51,013 nt of DNA. Origin: a virus. The notes under the pieces were generated by a model. The model ran no database searches. It had not been told where the DNA came from and saw only the letters and a list, made by a program, of their open reading frames with translations. Within the stretch, counting starts at the first letter, position 1. Each line of letters starts with the position of its first letter. The position numbers and the translations under genes are program-made. Below, piece by piece: positions 6,699-14,636 of the stretch. The DNA lies in the IMG/VR virus record IMGVR_UViG_3300020455_000019, positions 1 to 51,013 of that record; one strand, given 5' to 3'.

Positions 6699-6922
6699 TA
6701 GTGTTTGCCTCCAAATTCGGCTCTAGAAAAAGCATCTCTAACAGCATCTTTTAATAACTTTGATGCCAAAGTTGTTGGCGGTATAGGGTCTTGTGTAACT
6801 AAGTTAGAAAGATCCCAATCCTTGCCACAGGTGGGGCAGCTTTGAGCCATTGAGCCTTGAGCCATTGCTTTAAGCATTTCCCACTCTTCAGTAGGAAGTT
6901 TTGCGTTGATTTGATGTTTCAT
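6698..6922 (-). CDS. Small protein with a CPTCG knuckle
   Basis: 74 residues with one CPTCG motif (about 29-33), which could contribute half of a zinc site if the protein dimerises. N-terminus helical, C-terminus basic (SRAEFGGKH). It shares one base with each neighbour, so it is translationally coupled in the 8104-6252 block. Function unknown. Confidence 0.65.
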   Translation of the reverse strand: MKHQINAKLPTEEWEMLKAMAQGSMAQSCPTCGKDWDLSNLVTQDPIPPTTLASKLLKDAVRDAFSRAEFGGKH

Positions 6923-7221
6923 TAGCTTTTTAGCTCCGTATATTCTTGGTGAAGCCAGCCATCAGCATTAGCGGCTTCAGTTGCTTGAGCTTGATCCCAT
7001 AACTCAACCTGTTTAGCTTTACCTTTACCTTGGAATTGAATAGACCAATCTTTGATTGAGTTCCAGCTAACACCAGAGCCATCATCTAATACAAGAACTA
7101 TCTCATGGTTAGCAACATCCACCTGAATGTCTTTAATGAAAAACTCATCACCATTTTCATTAGTAAGAAGCTGACCTTTTAACCAATTAATATCGAAAAA
7201 TTGTGGGCCTGAAAGTTTCAT
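6922..7221 (-). CDS. Uncharacterized 99-residue protein
   Basis: No recognised family. Alternating beta-type stretches (FFIKDIQVDV, EIVLVLDDGSGVSW) suggest a small beta-sheet fold followed by a helical tail. Overlaps the next upstream gene by 4 bases (ATGA). Confidence 0.65.
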   Translation of the reverse strand: MKLSGPQFFDINWLKGQLLTNENGDEFFIKDIQVDVANHEIVLVLDDGSGVSWNSIKDWSIQFQGKGKAKQVELWDQAQATEAANADGWLHQEYTELKS

Positions 7222-7577
7222 TCTGCTTCTCCTTCACAATGTGGACATTCAGGGGAAGCAATAGGTCTTCCAGATAAGATTGCTACAAGAATCAAAACTG
7301 CTATCACTGAAGCTGGTTGATCATCATTGATGATCATTGATGAACCACCATCAGGGAATTGAAGACCTGATTCAAAGCAACAAACATAGCTAGATGTATC
7401 TCCTTTTACTTGCATAATTCCAAAGCCAACACCCTTACTTTTATCTTCAGTGTGCGACATATAAACAGGATCAAAATCCTCAATCTTTAATCCAGCAGTG
7501 TCTAAACCAACTGCGATATGACGTTCAAAGCTAGAAGCATTTGGCCCTAGCTTTTGACGTAGTTCGGTATCAGTCAT
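7218..7577 (-). CDS. Uncharacterized 119-residue protein
   Basis: No recognised family. A hydrophobic stretch ASVIAVLILVAILSG (about 90-104) could be a short membrane helix or a buried core helix. The C-terminus ends in SPECPHCEGEAE with a CPHC pair. Start overlaps the 7574 gene by 4 bases. Confidence 0.65.
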   Translation of the reverse strand: MTDTELRQKLGPNASSFERHIAVGLDTAGLKIEDFDPVYMSHTEDKSKGVGFGIMQVKGDTSSYVCCFESGLQFPDGGSSMIINDDQPASVIAVLILVAILSGRPIASPECPHCEGEAE

Positions 7578-8104
7578 ACTGTCACCTCTTCTTGAAGCTT
7601 TTTTACGTCTTCCTCTTTTTGAGCTTTAAGCAGCTTGTCAAACTCAGCTTCATATTTATCATCTAATTTTCTATAAGTTGCATAGTCTCTATCTTTAATC
7701 AACTCAGCGTCTTTAAGCTCTTCCTGAAGCTTTGGTATTTCAGCTAATTGCTTTAACTTGGCTTCCCTTAAAACTTTTAATGACTCGCTTAAGGCACAAG
7801 ACATATCTTCATCTACTCCATAAATTCCTTGATATTTTTTTGCGAATTTTTTAACAGCTTTTGTATAGCCAGCATTGCCATAAATCAAATCACTGTCTAA
7901 ATCATCCAAGATTCTGATCGCGGGATCATGAGTATCAGTATTCATAATCCTATGATTAATTGTCCTTTCTAAATCTTGACATTTTTCAAGATTAACTCTG
8001 TGAGCTTCAAGAGCTTCCTTTAAGTCAGGGAACCTATCATCAGCCTTCCATTGGTGGAAGTACTCAGGAATACGTTCAGTTGTTGTTTTTGTAGTTGTTG
8101 CCAT
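7574..8104 (-). CDS. Coiled-coil protein, function unknown
   Basis: 176 residues, rich in Lys, Glu, Asp and Leu. The C-terminal half (about 108-176) is a strong coiled-coil candidate. First gene of the block transcribed towards module B. The leader contains CTTTATCTTTTATTGG about 20 bases before the ATG, a variant of the TATCTTTTAT motif. No enzyme motif seen. Confidence 0.66.
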   Translation of the reverse strand: MATTTKTTTERIPEYFHQWKADDRFPDLKEALEAHRVNLEKCQDLERTINHRIMNTDTHDPAIRILDDLDSDLIYGNAGYTKAVKKFAKKYQGIYGVDEDMSCALSESLKVLREAKLKQLAEIPKLQEELKDAELIKDRDYATYRKLDDKYEAEFDKLLKAQKEEDVKKLQEEVTV

Positions 8105-8170
8105 AAGGCTGGACCAATAAAAGATAAAGAATTAGTTGAACAGTTTAGTCACATGCTCAGGTGATGATGT

Positions 8171-8932
8171 TTAAGAGCCTGAGAGTCTAAGAGAAGACTT
8201 GCCAGATACTTGCTTACCTAAACCAACTTTTGAGCCAGCTTCACGTCCTGATTCACGTCCTGAACCACCGCCTGTAAATCCACTACCTTTGCCTAATCGT
8301 GGATAAGTTTTGTGCATTAAAGCTTTACTAATATCCATTTCAGTGGAGTTTTTACCTCTAACAACCATTGCTGATTGATTAACTGATTCATTATTAATTT
8401 GAATTGTTCTACCTTCTTTTTCTTCGGCTTTTTTCATTTCATTCAACCTAGTCCAAACTTGATTAGCCCATGCTTTTCTAAATGAGAAATTAAAATCTCT
8501 TTTAAACCTATAACCATTAACATACTTTTTACGCTCATCAAGCAAAGCACGATCTAATGCACCTAATAAGTATTCTGTATAAAGCTTGATCTGGACTTCA
8601 TTTCCTTTCGTTGCAAATACCTCGAAATGATCTCTACAAATAACAATCTCACCATTGAAGAATCTTGCAACTCCTCCAAGAATAATTTGTTCAGATGGAG
8701 TAACTCTATTGAAAAAGATTTTACCATCACGATTAACATATTTCCAAGTAGTAGGCTCTTTTAAAGTGTCATCTAAATCAGAAGAATTAATTTTACGTTC
8801 TAACTCAGCCTGAGTAATTCCGTATTTTTTAAGCTGATCTTGTAGCTTAGCTTCAGCAACTTTACGCTCATTAGCGTTAGAGCTTGAAGTCATGCCAAGG
8901 ATCTTGGCTAAGAATGAATAATCGTTTGTCAT
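8171..8932 (-). CDS. DUF2786/DUF7168-like protein with glycine-rich tail
   Basis: 253 residues. The N-terminal 60 residues (AKILGMTSSSNANERKVAEA, then a KKYGITQAELE stretch) match the DUF2786 pattern. The middle (about 65-170) resembles the companion DUF7168 domain. The C-terminus (about 215-253) is rich in Gly, Ser and Arg and may contact nucleic acid. Such proteins are common in phages and plasmids; their role is unknown. CCTATCTTTT directly precedes the ATG. Stands between the ligase and the accessory block as a single-gene unit. Confidence 0.75.
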   Translation of the reverse strand: MTNDYSFLAKILGMTSSSNANERKVAEAKLQDQLKKYGITQAELERKINSSDLDDTLKEPTTWKYVNRDGKIFFNRVTPSEQIILGGVARFFNGEIVICRDHFEVFATKGNEVQIKLYTEYLLGALDRALLDERKKYVNGYRFKRDFNFSFRKAWANQVWTRLNEMKKAEEKEGRTIQINNESVNQSAMVVRGKNSTEMDISKALMHKTYPRLGKGSGFTGGGSGRESGREAGSKVGLGKQVSGKSSLRLSGS

Positions 8933-9007
8933 AAAAGATAGGTCTGTTGAAGACTCATTTAATATACCAGATAAGATATTGAAACGCTAGTCTGTAACAA
9001 TTCGCAA

Positions 9008-9808
9008 TCAATCAGATTCTTTCCAATAATCTTTTATTGCAATTATTCCTCTTTGTGTTTTACTGTTCATTGGATATAAATTTCTTAAACGCTTATCGTT
9101 TGGCTTAACAACAATTCCATCTGTAGGAATATAGTTTGAAAAGAATTGACTATCTAGCCATAAATTATGGCACTGTTTTATGTAGTCCCTTTTAACTATT
9201 TGATCAGCTATCGCAAAGCGTGGTATTTCAAAACCCCAACCACTTTGTAAGAATCTAAGCTGATCTAATTCAGTTGTATAACGATCAACTACTTGAAAAG
9301 CACAAAAGTTAATTTGTGAATCAATCTTATCAGGTGCTTTTTTTCTTATATGACCTGCTGCAAGTCTCTGTGATGTTGCGGGTGCTTCATTAGGTGCGTA
9401 AAGCTCACCTCTTATATGAACTACACCTCTTGCGTCAATAAACTGAGGAATATTTTCAATAAAACGCATGTGATAAGTTTTATCCTTGCCAGTCCTGTTG
9501 AAAGCAGCTACAAAAATTCCATCAACATACCTAAGCAAAATTGCAATGCCATCAATCTTAGGTTGGATAATTAAGGTTTCTTTGTCTGGAATTTTCTTGT
9601 ACCAATCATCAAAAGCATTTGTATCTATTCCTTTTAGTGCGAGTCCTTCATCAATCTTGTTAAGTACAGGATGATCTGGTGCAACAGATTTTAATTGTTT
9701 TTCTAACTGATTAAATTCTTGATCGCTTATCCTTGCGAGTCCCGCCCTATATAGTTCGCTATGCAATAAATAGTTGCCTGCGAGTTTCTCAATGTCAATC
9801 TTTTTCAT
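9008..9808 (-). CDS. DNA ligase, NAD-type adenylation domain only
   Basis: 266 residues that match the adenylation core of NAD-dependent DNA ligase. Motifs: KIDG at 84-87 (catalytic Lys84), NRTG at 104-107, RGELY at 133-137, and DGIVVKP near 233. The first 50 residues carry the YRAGLARISDQEFNQLEKQL stretch typical of the region before the nucleotidyltransferase core. The OB fold, zinc finger, HhH and BRCT parts of cellular LigA (about 650 residues) are absent. It may need a partner, or act as a minimal nick sealer as in some viruses. A start at 9835 is open but less likely: the promoter at 9848-9876 and the TTTATCTCTTATATAC leader fit the ATG at 9808. Confidence 0.85.
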   Translation of the reverse strand: MKKIDIEKLAGNYLLHSELYRAGLARISDQEFNQLEKQLKSVAPDHPVLNKIDEGLALKGIDTNAFDDWYKKIPDKETLIIQPKIDGIAILLRYVDGIFVAAFNRTGKDKTYHMRFIENIPQFIDARGVVHIRGELYAPNEAPATSQRLAAGHIRKKAPDKIDSQINFCAFQVVDRYTTELDQLRFLQSGWGFEIPRFAIADQIVKRDYIKQCHNLWLDSQFFSNYIPTDGIVVKPNDKRLRNLYPMNSKTQRGIIAIKDYWKESD

Positions 9809-9847
9809 GTATATAAGAGATAAATGATAGGGCATAAAGCCAATATC

Positions 9848-9876
9848 AATATAGTATTAGTATTAACCCTTGTCAA
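9848..9876 (-). promoter_or_regulatory. Near-consensus sigma70 promoter for the ligase gene
   Basis: TTGACA (9871-9876), a 17-base spacer and TATATT (9848-9853) on the minus strand. It overlaps the stop of the upstream gene and predicts a start near 9841, giving a leader of about 33 bases. This is the best host-type promoter in the window, so the ligase is probably expressed early by host RNA polymerase. Confidence 0.8.
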
Positions 9877-10633
9877 TTGCAGCTTTAACTTCTTTAAGCC
9901 ACATCTCAGGAAATATTTTTTTCGCTTCATCGATGGCAAGCTTGTAATAGTCGTAAGTCTTTGGAACCTTTGGTTCTTTAGTTGTGTAGTAAAACAATTG
10001 ATTTTGAACTGTATTTGCTTTCACCCTGTAAACACCACCACCTAATGCAAATACACCTTTTTCCTTGCCAGTCTTCTCGACTGGGACACTAACAAGTCTT
10101 GACATTGATTGTGTTTTCTTTTTACTTGCACGTTTAGCAAGACCTATAGGAGAAGAACTGCCTACTTTCCTGTTAGACCTAGCAAGTCCTGCGAGTGTTT
10201 GAGCGTAAAACCATGCTGGAGTTTTCTTACCTTTAAATCCATTATTAGGACTAGGAATAGCCCAAGTACCATCTTTAATATAATTTTGCGCTCTTAATGC
10301 TTTAGTAAATCTTGTTGTATAAGCCGCACCACCTGAAACCATAGGAGGAAAAAGATACTTTGCAGGTGCGTTACCTTTTCCTTCTGCTTCATTAACACTT
10401 AACTCAAGCCTATTATTATCAACAATTCCGTAACGAATACTGTTTAAGGTGTAAGGTGCTGCTTGCTCGCCAATTCTAAAATTAGCCTTCATTTGTTTTG
10501 GTATAACATTTTTCTTCATTTCAAAGCCAAGCTTCCTTAAAGCACGACCTCCAGAATATTTAAGCTGGGATTGTTCAAGAACATTTAAAGTCTTAAAAAG
10601 TTTCTTAGCTTCAAACTTAACGTACTGTCCCAT
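9863..10633 (-). CDS. Phage structural-type protein (minor tail / HK97 gp10-like)
   Basis: 256 residues, strongly basic. ALRKLGFEMKKNVIPKQMK followed by APYTLNSIRYG and KYLFPPMVSGG match a pattern I know from phage minor tail or neck proteins ('PFTLNSI ... YLxPxVxGG'). It lies among replication genes, far from the tail module, which is unusual. No nuclease or membrane motif. The assignment is by motif resemblance only. Confidence 0.55.
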   Translation of the reverse strand: MGQYVKFEAKKLFKTLNVLEQSQLKYSGGRALRKLGFEMKKNVIPKQMKANFRIGEQAAPYTLNSIRYGIVDNNRLELSVNEAEGKGNAPAKYLFPPMVSGGAAYTTRFTKALRAQNYIKDGTWAIPSPNNGFKGKKTPAWFYAQTLAGLARSNRKVGSSSPIGLAKRASKKKTQSMSRLVSVPVEKTGKEKGVFALGGGVYRVKANTVQNQLFYYTTKEPKVPKTYDYYKLAIDEAKKIFPEMWLKEVKAAIDKG

Positions 10634-10635
10634 TG

Positions 10636-10758
10636 TTAATATCTCAAAGAGCCTATGTATATATTAGCGGGTCTTCGGCGTAAGACTGGTGTCCTATGCG
10701 ACCTAACCCCCCGTATCGTTTTCAAACTTTTCCGTTTTACTATTGCGTTATCCAACAT
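10636..10758 (-). CDS. Possible 40-residue basic protein
   Basis: Starts MLDNAIVKRKSLKTIRGVRS and is very rich in Arg and Lys. A purine-rich GGGGGAAAAGGG lies a few bases before the ATG, and the stop is 2 bases before the next start codon, as expected of a coupled gene. The rest of the gap to the primase gene (10759-10839) shows nothing clear. Confidence 0.33.
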   Translation of the reverse strand: MLDNAIVKRKSLKTIRGVRSHRTPVLRRRPANIYIGSLRY

Positions 10759-10839
10759 ACAGCCCTTTTCCCCCTATACCTCTATAACTATATAAAAACA
10801 TACTAATTAATGATTAAGGTTAAGACTAGGACGTTTCCT

Positions 10840-13083
10840 TCAAAGTTCTTGATATGAGGAGGTGGCAACCTCGTCCGACCTAGACTCTTCTAACTCATAG
10901 GTATGGACACCCATTAATTCTCGTATGTAGACCCATTTGCGACTGTTTTTTGGCCCTCTACGCTTTTTCACAAGTCCCAAGTCCTTCAATATGGTTGCAA
11001 CTTGCATCTGGTCATAGCGTGATTGTCTTTCTAAAGGTTTTTCAATTACCTCAGTTAATATTTTATTAGTGGTAAATTCTTGAAGTGCATTGACTGGTGA
11101 ATTTACATAATCTGCGATCTTATTTTTCCAAGGATTATCTATTAAATATTTCTCATTTTTCTCATTAATTGTAAGTTCAGTTTCAACTGGAAGTTGCCAA
11201 GGAGTTTTATTTTTATACTCGCAAACAGCCTGTGACCAAAGCTGGTCAACTTCCATAGATAAGCCGTCACAATTAATTTGATTTTCAATAGTACAAGATG
11301 TTTCTATAACCCAGAATCTTCTTGATCCAGTTTCATCCAAAAGGAAACCATCGTGTCTGTTAGTTGAACCTACAATAATGCCTCTACGGGGAAAATCTTC
11401 TGTAACTTTGCCATAGGGAACTCTAAACATATCGGTTGATTGCGAGAGGAAAGCTTTAATTTCTCCAGACTGTTTTTTTGAATTGATATGATCCAATTCG
11501 GACATCTCCATTATCCATGAACGGTGCATGATCATTAATGCGTCCTTTGTAGAAATATCTTTAAGTGCGTCAGAAAAGAATTTACCCCCCAAGACGGCCC
11601 AAAAAGAAGATTTCCTAGCACCTTGTGGTCCCATAAGAACACAAGCATTATCGAATTTGCAACCTGGTTCGTAAACCCTTGCTACCGCTGCGATCATGGT
11701 ACATTTCAACATTTGATCGTAGATTGTTGGTTCTTCTAAAACAGCATCTTCAGGTCTTAGGTATGTGCTTGCAAGTCTGTCGATTGAGATAGGAGATTCT
11801 TTATCTCTACATTTTTCTAGATATTCTTTAACTGGGTCATAGTCATTTTCTCTAGCAACTTGTACTACGCAGTCATAAGCCAAGTCTTTTGAAATCTTAT
11901 GTCCGTGGTCAGCAAGTGCTAGATAGAATCGTTCAGGTGAAGCTGCACCTTGACATACAGTTTCAGCAAATTCAATTTGTTGCGTAAAAATGTTGTATCT
12001 AAAATCTCTTTTTTTTCTAAGTGCAAATAATAAATCATGCGCTTCAAGTCTTTCTAACCTTTCACCACTACGTTCTATATCTGAATCTTCATTATTAGTT
12101 TCTTCGTTCACATTGTTTACTCTTTGAGGAGGAGTAAAAAAATCAAAATTAGGAGGTAAAACAGTTACATTAGACCGAGGAACGTAACCATTTTTTATAG
12201 CCCAATACCAAAAAGTACCTGCTGTAATATCTTTACCGCCTGAGTTAGCAATTTGATCTATGCCACCCCAAGAAGGAGAGTGTGATTGCATAAGATTTGT
12301 TGCGTAAACGCTGTCTTTACCAGCATCTTCACAAGCTTTTATTAACCCCCAGAGTATATTTCTATACATGTGATATGTATTACTACCAGGCGTTCTTTGA
12401 GGAATACAATTCAATGCTTTTTCCACGACCTCTATTGGTTCTTTTCTGTAGTCTTTGTACTCTGAACTTTGTTTTATTTGCTCATTTACTTTGGCAGTTG
12501 GTAAACAACCTTCGATATCCTTGACGGAATAAAGTTTGTCAGAGTTATGAATAATTGTAGTTAAACCGCCTGCACTTCCATCTTCATTCATGTGATAAGT
12601 ACCAGGTAATCTCATCACTCTGGAAGGATTTTTTAAGGCTCTATCTGCATCAGCGTGATCTAATAATCTTTCTTGAATAGGCTTCCAAGTTTTTGGATCA
12701 ATAGATTTTTTTAGAATCCAATAATTGTGTATGGACTTACCGCCTGTATCTATTTGAAGGCTTGGTTCGGGGAGTCCCAAGTCTTTCCAAGCAAAGATCT
12801 GATCTTTTTTCGGCCTGTCATCCCATTCGCAAAAAAAAGCTTTACAATGCGTGATCGAGGAATCGGTGTCACCACCATCATTAACAACGATATAAACACC
12901 ACGCCCTTCTTCTTGGCATTGCGTAATCCATTTAAGATCTGCATTAGATTTTTTACCACGATCACGATCTTTAAGAGGATGACCTTTTGGATAAAAGGAT
13001 CTAAGCCTGACTTGATCTTTTGTTTTGTTTAGAAGTTGGGTAAATATTCTCCATTGGTTACGATCTAGTTTTAATTCGCTCAT
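10840..13083 (-). CDS. Primase-helicase: AEP-like primase fused to a VirE/SF3-type helicase
   Basis: 747 residues. The N-terminal half resembles archaeo-eukaryotic-type primase: acidic motif FFCEWDD (83-89) and TGGKSIHNYW (113-122), with the RVMRLPGTYH signature at 155-164. The C-terminal half is a virulence-associated E (PF05272)-type ATPase: Walker A GPQGARKS (485-492), Walker B SWIMEMSELD (522-531), sensor VGSTN (571-575), Arg finger GSRRFW (586-591). It likely primes and unwinds DNA at the phage origin. The leader CCTATCTCTTATCTAA precedes the ATG, which lies inside the upstream nuclease gene (26-base overlap). Confidence 0.9.
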   Translation of the reverse strand: MSELKLDRNQWRIFTQLLNKTKDQVRLRSFYPKGHPLKDRDRGKKSNADLKWITQCQEEGRGVYIVVNDGGDTDSSITHCKAFFCEWDDRPKKDQIFAWKDLGLPEPSLQIDTGGKSIHNYWILKKSIDPKTWKPIQERLLDHADADRALKNPSRVMRLPGTYHMNEDGSAGGLTTIIHNSDKLYSVKDIEGCLPTAKVNEQIKQSSEYKDYRKEPIEVVEKALNCIPQRTPGSNTYHMYRNILWGLIKACEDAGKDSVYATNLMQSHSPSWGGIDQIANSGGKDITAGTFWYWAIKNGYVPRSNVTVLPPNFDFFTPPQRVNNVNEETNNEDSDIERSGERLERLEAHDLLFALRKKRDFRYNIFTQQIEFAETVCQGAASPERFYLALADHGHKISKDLAYDCVVQVARENDYDPVKEYLEKCRDKESPISIDRLASTYLRPEDAVLEEPTIYDQMLKCTMIAAVARVYEPGCKFDNACVLMGPQGARKSSFWAVLGGKFFSDALKDISTKDALMIMHRSWIMEMSELDHINSKKQSGEIKAFLSQSTDMFRVPYGKVTEDFPRRGIIVGSTNRHDGFLLDETGSRRFWVIETSCTIENQINCDGLSMEVDQLWSQAVCEYKNKTPWQLPVETELTINEKNEKYLIDNPWKNKIADYVNSPVNALQEFTTNKILTEVIEKPLERQSRYDQMQVATILKDLGLVKKRRGPKNSRKWVYIRELMGVHTYELEESRSDEVATSSYQEL

Positions 13084-13450
13084 TTAGATAAGAGATAGGA
13101 TTAGAAATTATTTGAATAGCGTCTTGAACGCTACGAGCAACGCCCGTGATGCCGCCTGCTTTATTTACGCAGGAAAGCCAATTATGCTGCATAGTTGAGA
13201 GTTTGCCCTTAGCAGTTTTCACTTCGATACTTGTAAAGACTGCAAGTTTTTGTCCAACCATGTCTGAAGTGACTTCAATAGTTTTAAAGCCGATTAGATC
13301 AGAAGATCCTTTAGCCAAACCAAATTGAACTGGTCTTCCTGTTCTTAGGTCTGGAAGTTGTCCTACTTGGTTACGAAACATTCGGAGGTCGGGGAGTTGC
13401 CCCAAAGCAAGTCTTATCTCCTGTTGAAGTGTTGTTTCTTTGTTGCTCAA
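13058..13450 (-). CDS. VRR-NUC family nuclease
   Basis: 130 residues, the usual size of a stand-alone VRR-NUC domain (PD-(D/E)xK fold). Motifs: FRN (25-27), GLAKGSSDLIG (44-54) with the metal-binding Asp51, IEVKT (75-79) with Glu76 and Lys78, and Q88 of the MQHNW helix. The GGITGVARSVQDA stretch completes the family pattern. Such phage enzymes cut branched or structured DNA and often lie beside replication helicases. A small oddity is the repeated GQLPDLR (17-23 and 30-36). Confidence 0.88.
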   Translation of the reverse strand: MSNKETTLQQEIRLALGQLPDLRMFRNQVGQLPDLRTGRPVQFGLAKGSSDLIGFKTIEVTSDMVGQKLAVFTSIEVKTAKGKLSTMQHNWLSCVNKAGGITGVARSVQDAIQIISNPISYLNERIKTRS

Positions 13451-13473
13451 AAGGATAAGTTATTTTCATCAGA

Positions 13474-14163
13474 TTAAAACAGAAGTGTTTGGGTTGCAGC
13501 AAGATGGCTGGAGTCGTATCTGTAGTTATCACCTTTGGGATATGGTTCTATTTCGTAAGCTAAGTTTCTAAGCATTTCTTTTTTATCCTTTTTTGTTCCT
13601 AGTAGATAAAAGTATCTGTGTTTTCGTGGTCTGTCTTTTAGATATAAATCGTCACCATAAATTGCTTTAAGTTTGTCAATCTTGCCTTTTTCTACTCCTC
13701 TGCCAGCGTGATCCATAACGGAGGCACTATGCAGATGTTCCATACCTTTAATTTTGTAATCAGTGCGTTTAGCGGATAAGCCTGTGTAAATAAAATTGGT
13801 GGCTTGATAAATATATCCGTGGTGATTTAGTGAGGTGTCAGCGTAACTGACTACTACAACAGGGGAAGGGAGTTGTTTGAGTGTGGATGAAACAAAGAAA
13901 CTTAGCGAGTTTTTGGGAAGATTATCGTTGACCACTAATCTATTTAATTCAAGAAAATTATCTTGATAGTGACCATTAAAAGCATGTTTAATTAAGGTAT
14001 GAGCAACAGGTCTGCCATAAGAGCAGATGCCAAGAAGTGAGTTGTTTTCATATAAGCCAAAAGCGTATGAGATGGATGGGATTCTTTTTGCGTAGTGCTT
14101 ATGTAGAAACCATTCCTTACATTCTTGATTCTTAATTTTTAGAACTTTATAATTTTTTATCAC
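13474..14163 (-). CDS. Mom-like DNA modification protein (GNAT-type fold)
   Basis: 229 residues. HKHYAKRIPSISYAFGLYE (21-39), LELNRLVVNDNLPKNSLSFF (71-90), VVSYAD (104-109) and GYIYQATNFIYTG (116-128) follow the conserved blocks of phage Mu Mom. Mom modifies adenine in DNA to protect it from host restriction. It overlaps the 14160-14600 gene by 4 bases, so the pair may act together. The resemblance is clear; the actual base product and substrate are not shown by sequence. Confidence 0.78.
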   Translation of the reverse strand: MIKNYKVLKIKNQECKEWFLHKHYAKRIPSISYAFGLYENNSLLGICSYGRPVAHTLIKHAFNGHYQDNFLELNRLVVNDNLPKNSLSFFVSSTLKQLPSPVVVVSYADTSLNHHGYIYQATNFIYTGLSAKRTDYKIKGMEHLHSASVMDHAGRGVEKGKIDKLKAIYGDDLYLKDRPRKHRYFYLLGTKKDKKEMLRNLAYEIEPYPKGDNYRYDSSHLAATQTLLF

Positions 14164-14600
14164 TTAAAACGTCCCTTATCATCTATATCTAAATCTGAGG
14201 CATATAAATGTAACCCATCAAAATAACAGGGTTGGACATGATCCATAAAACTAATAGTGTTTTCTGTATTAAAAAAAGTTCTTGTTCTTGATTGTCCTCC
14301 TCTGTCATGGTTGATTTCAGTTAATGATATACCTTTAATTCCTCCGTCTTTCTTGCACAAGATAGAACAACATTCTTCAAGAATTTTTTTATCAATTCTT
14401 TCAAATTCTAAATCAAATTCTAATTCACCAACGTAAGGCTTTCTAATAAAGAAAGAAATGCGTTTGTGTTGCTCGAAAACATCTGCATCAGTGTTTGTAG
14501 CATATCTAAGAATACTGTCAATTTTTTGATCTTTCATTTTCGATCTAGCTTTTAAGCTTAAATCAATTGCAAGAGGTTTGAAATAAGGATTGTTAGTCAT
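14160..14600 (-). CDS. Uncharacterized protein coupled to the Mom-like gene
   Basis: 146 residues, mixed charge, with GELEFDLEFERID (58-70) and a later short Cys cluster (CCSILC, about 76-81). No recognised family. The 4-base overlap with the Mom-like gene makes co-translation likely and suggests a shared role, for example a regulator or accessory factor of DNA modification; this is inference. Confidence 0.66.
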   Translation of the reverse strand: MTNNPYFKPLAIDLSLKARSKMKDQKIDSILRYATNTDADVFEQHKRISFFIRKPYVGELEFDLEFERIDKKILEECCSILCKKDGGIKGISLTEINHDRGGQSRTRTFFNTENTISFMDHVQPCYFDGLHLYASDLDIDDKGRFK

Positions 14601-14636
14601 TGTTTTTAAGAATAAAAGTTATGTAAAAAGGAGTAT

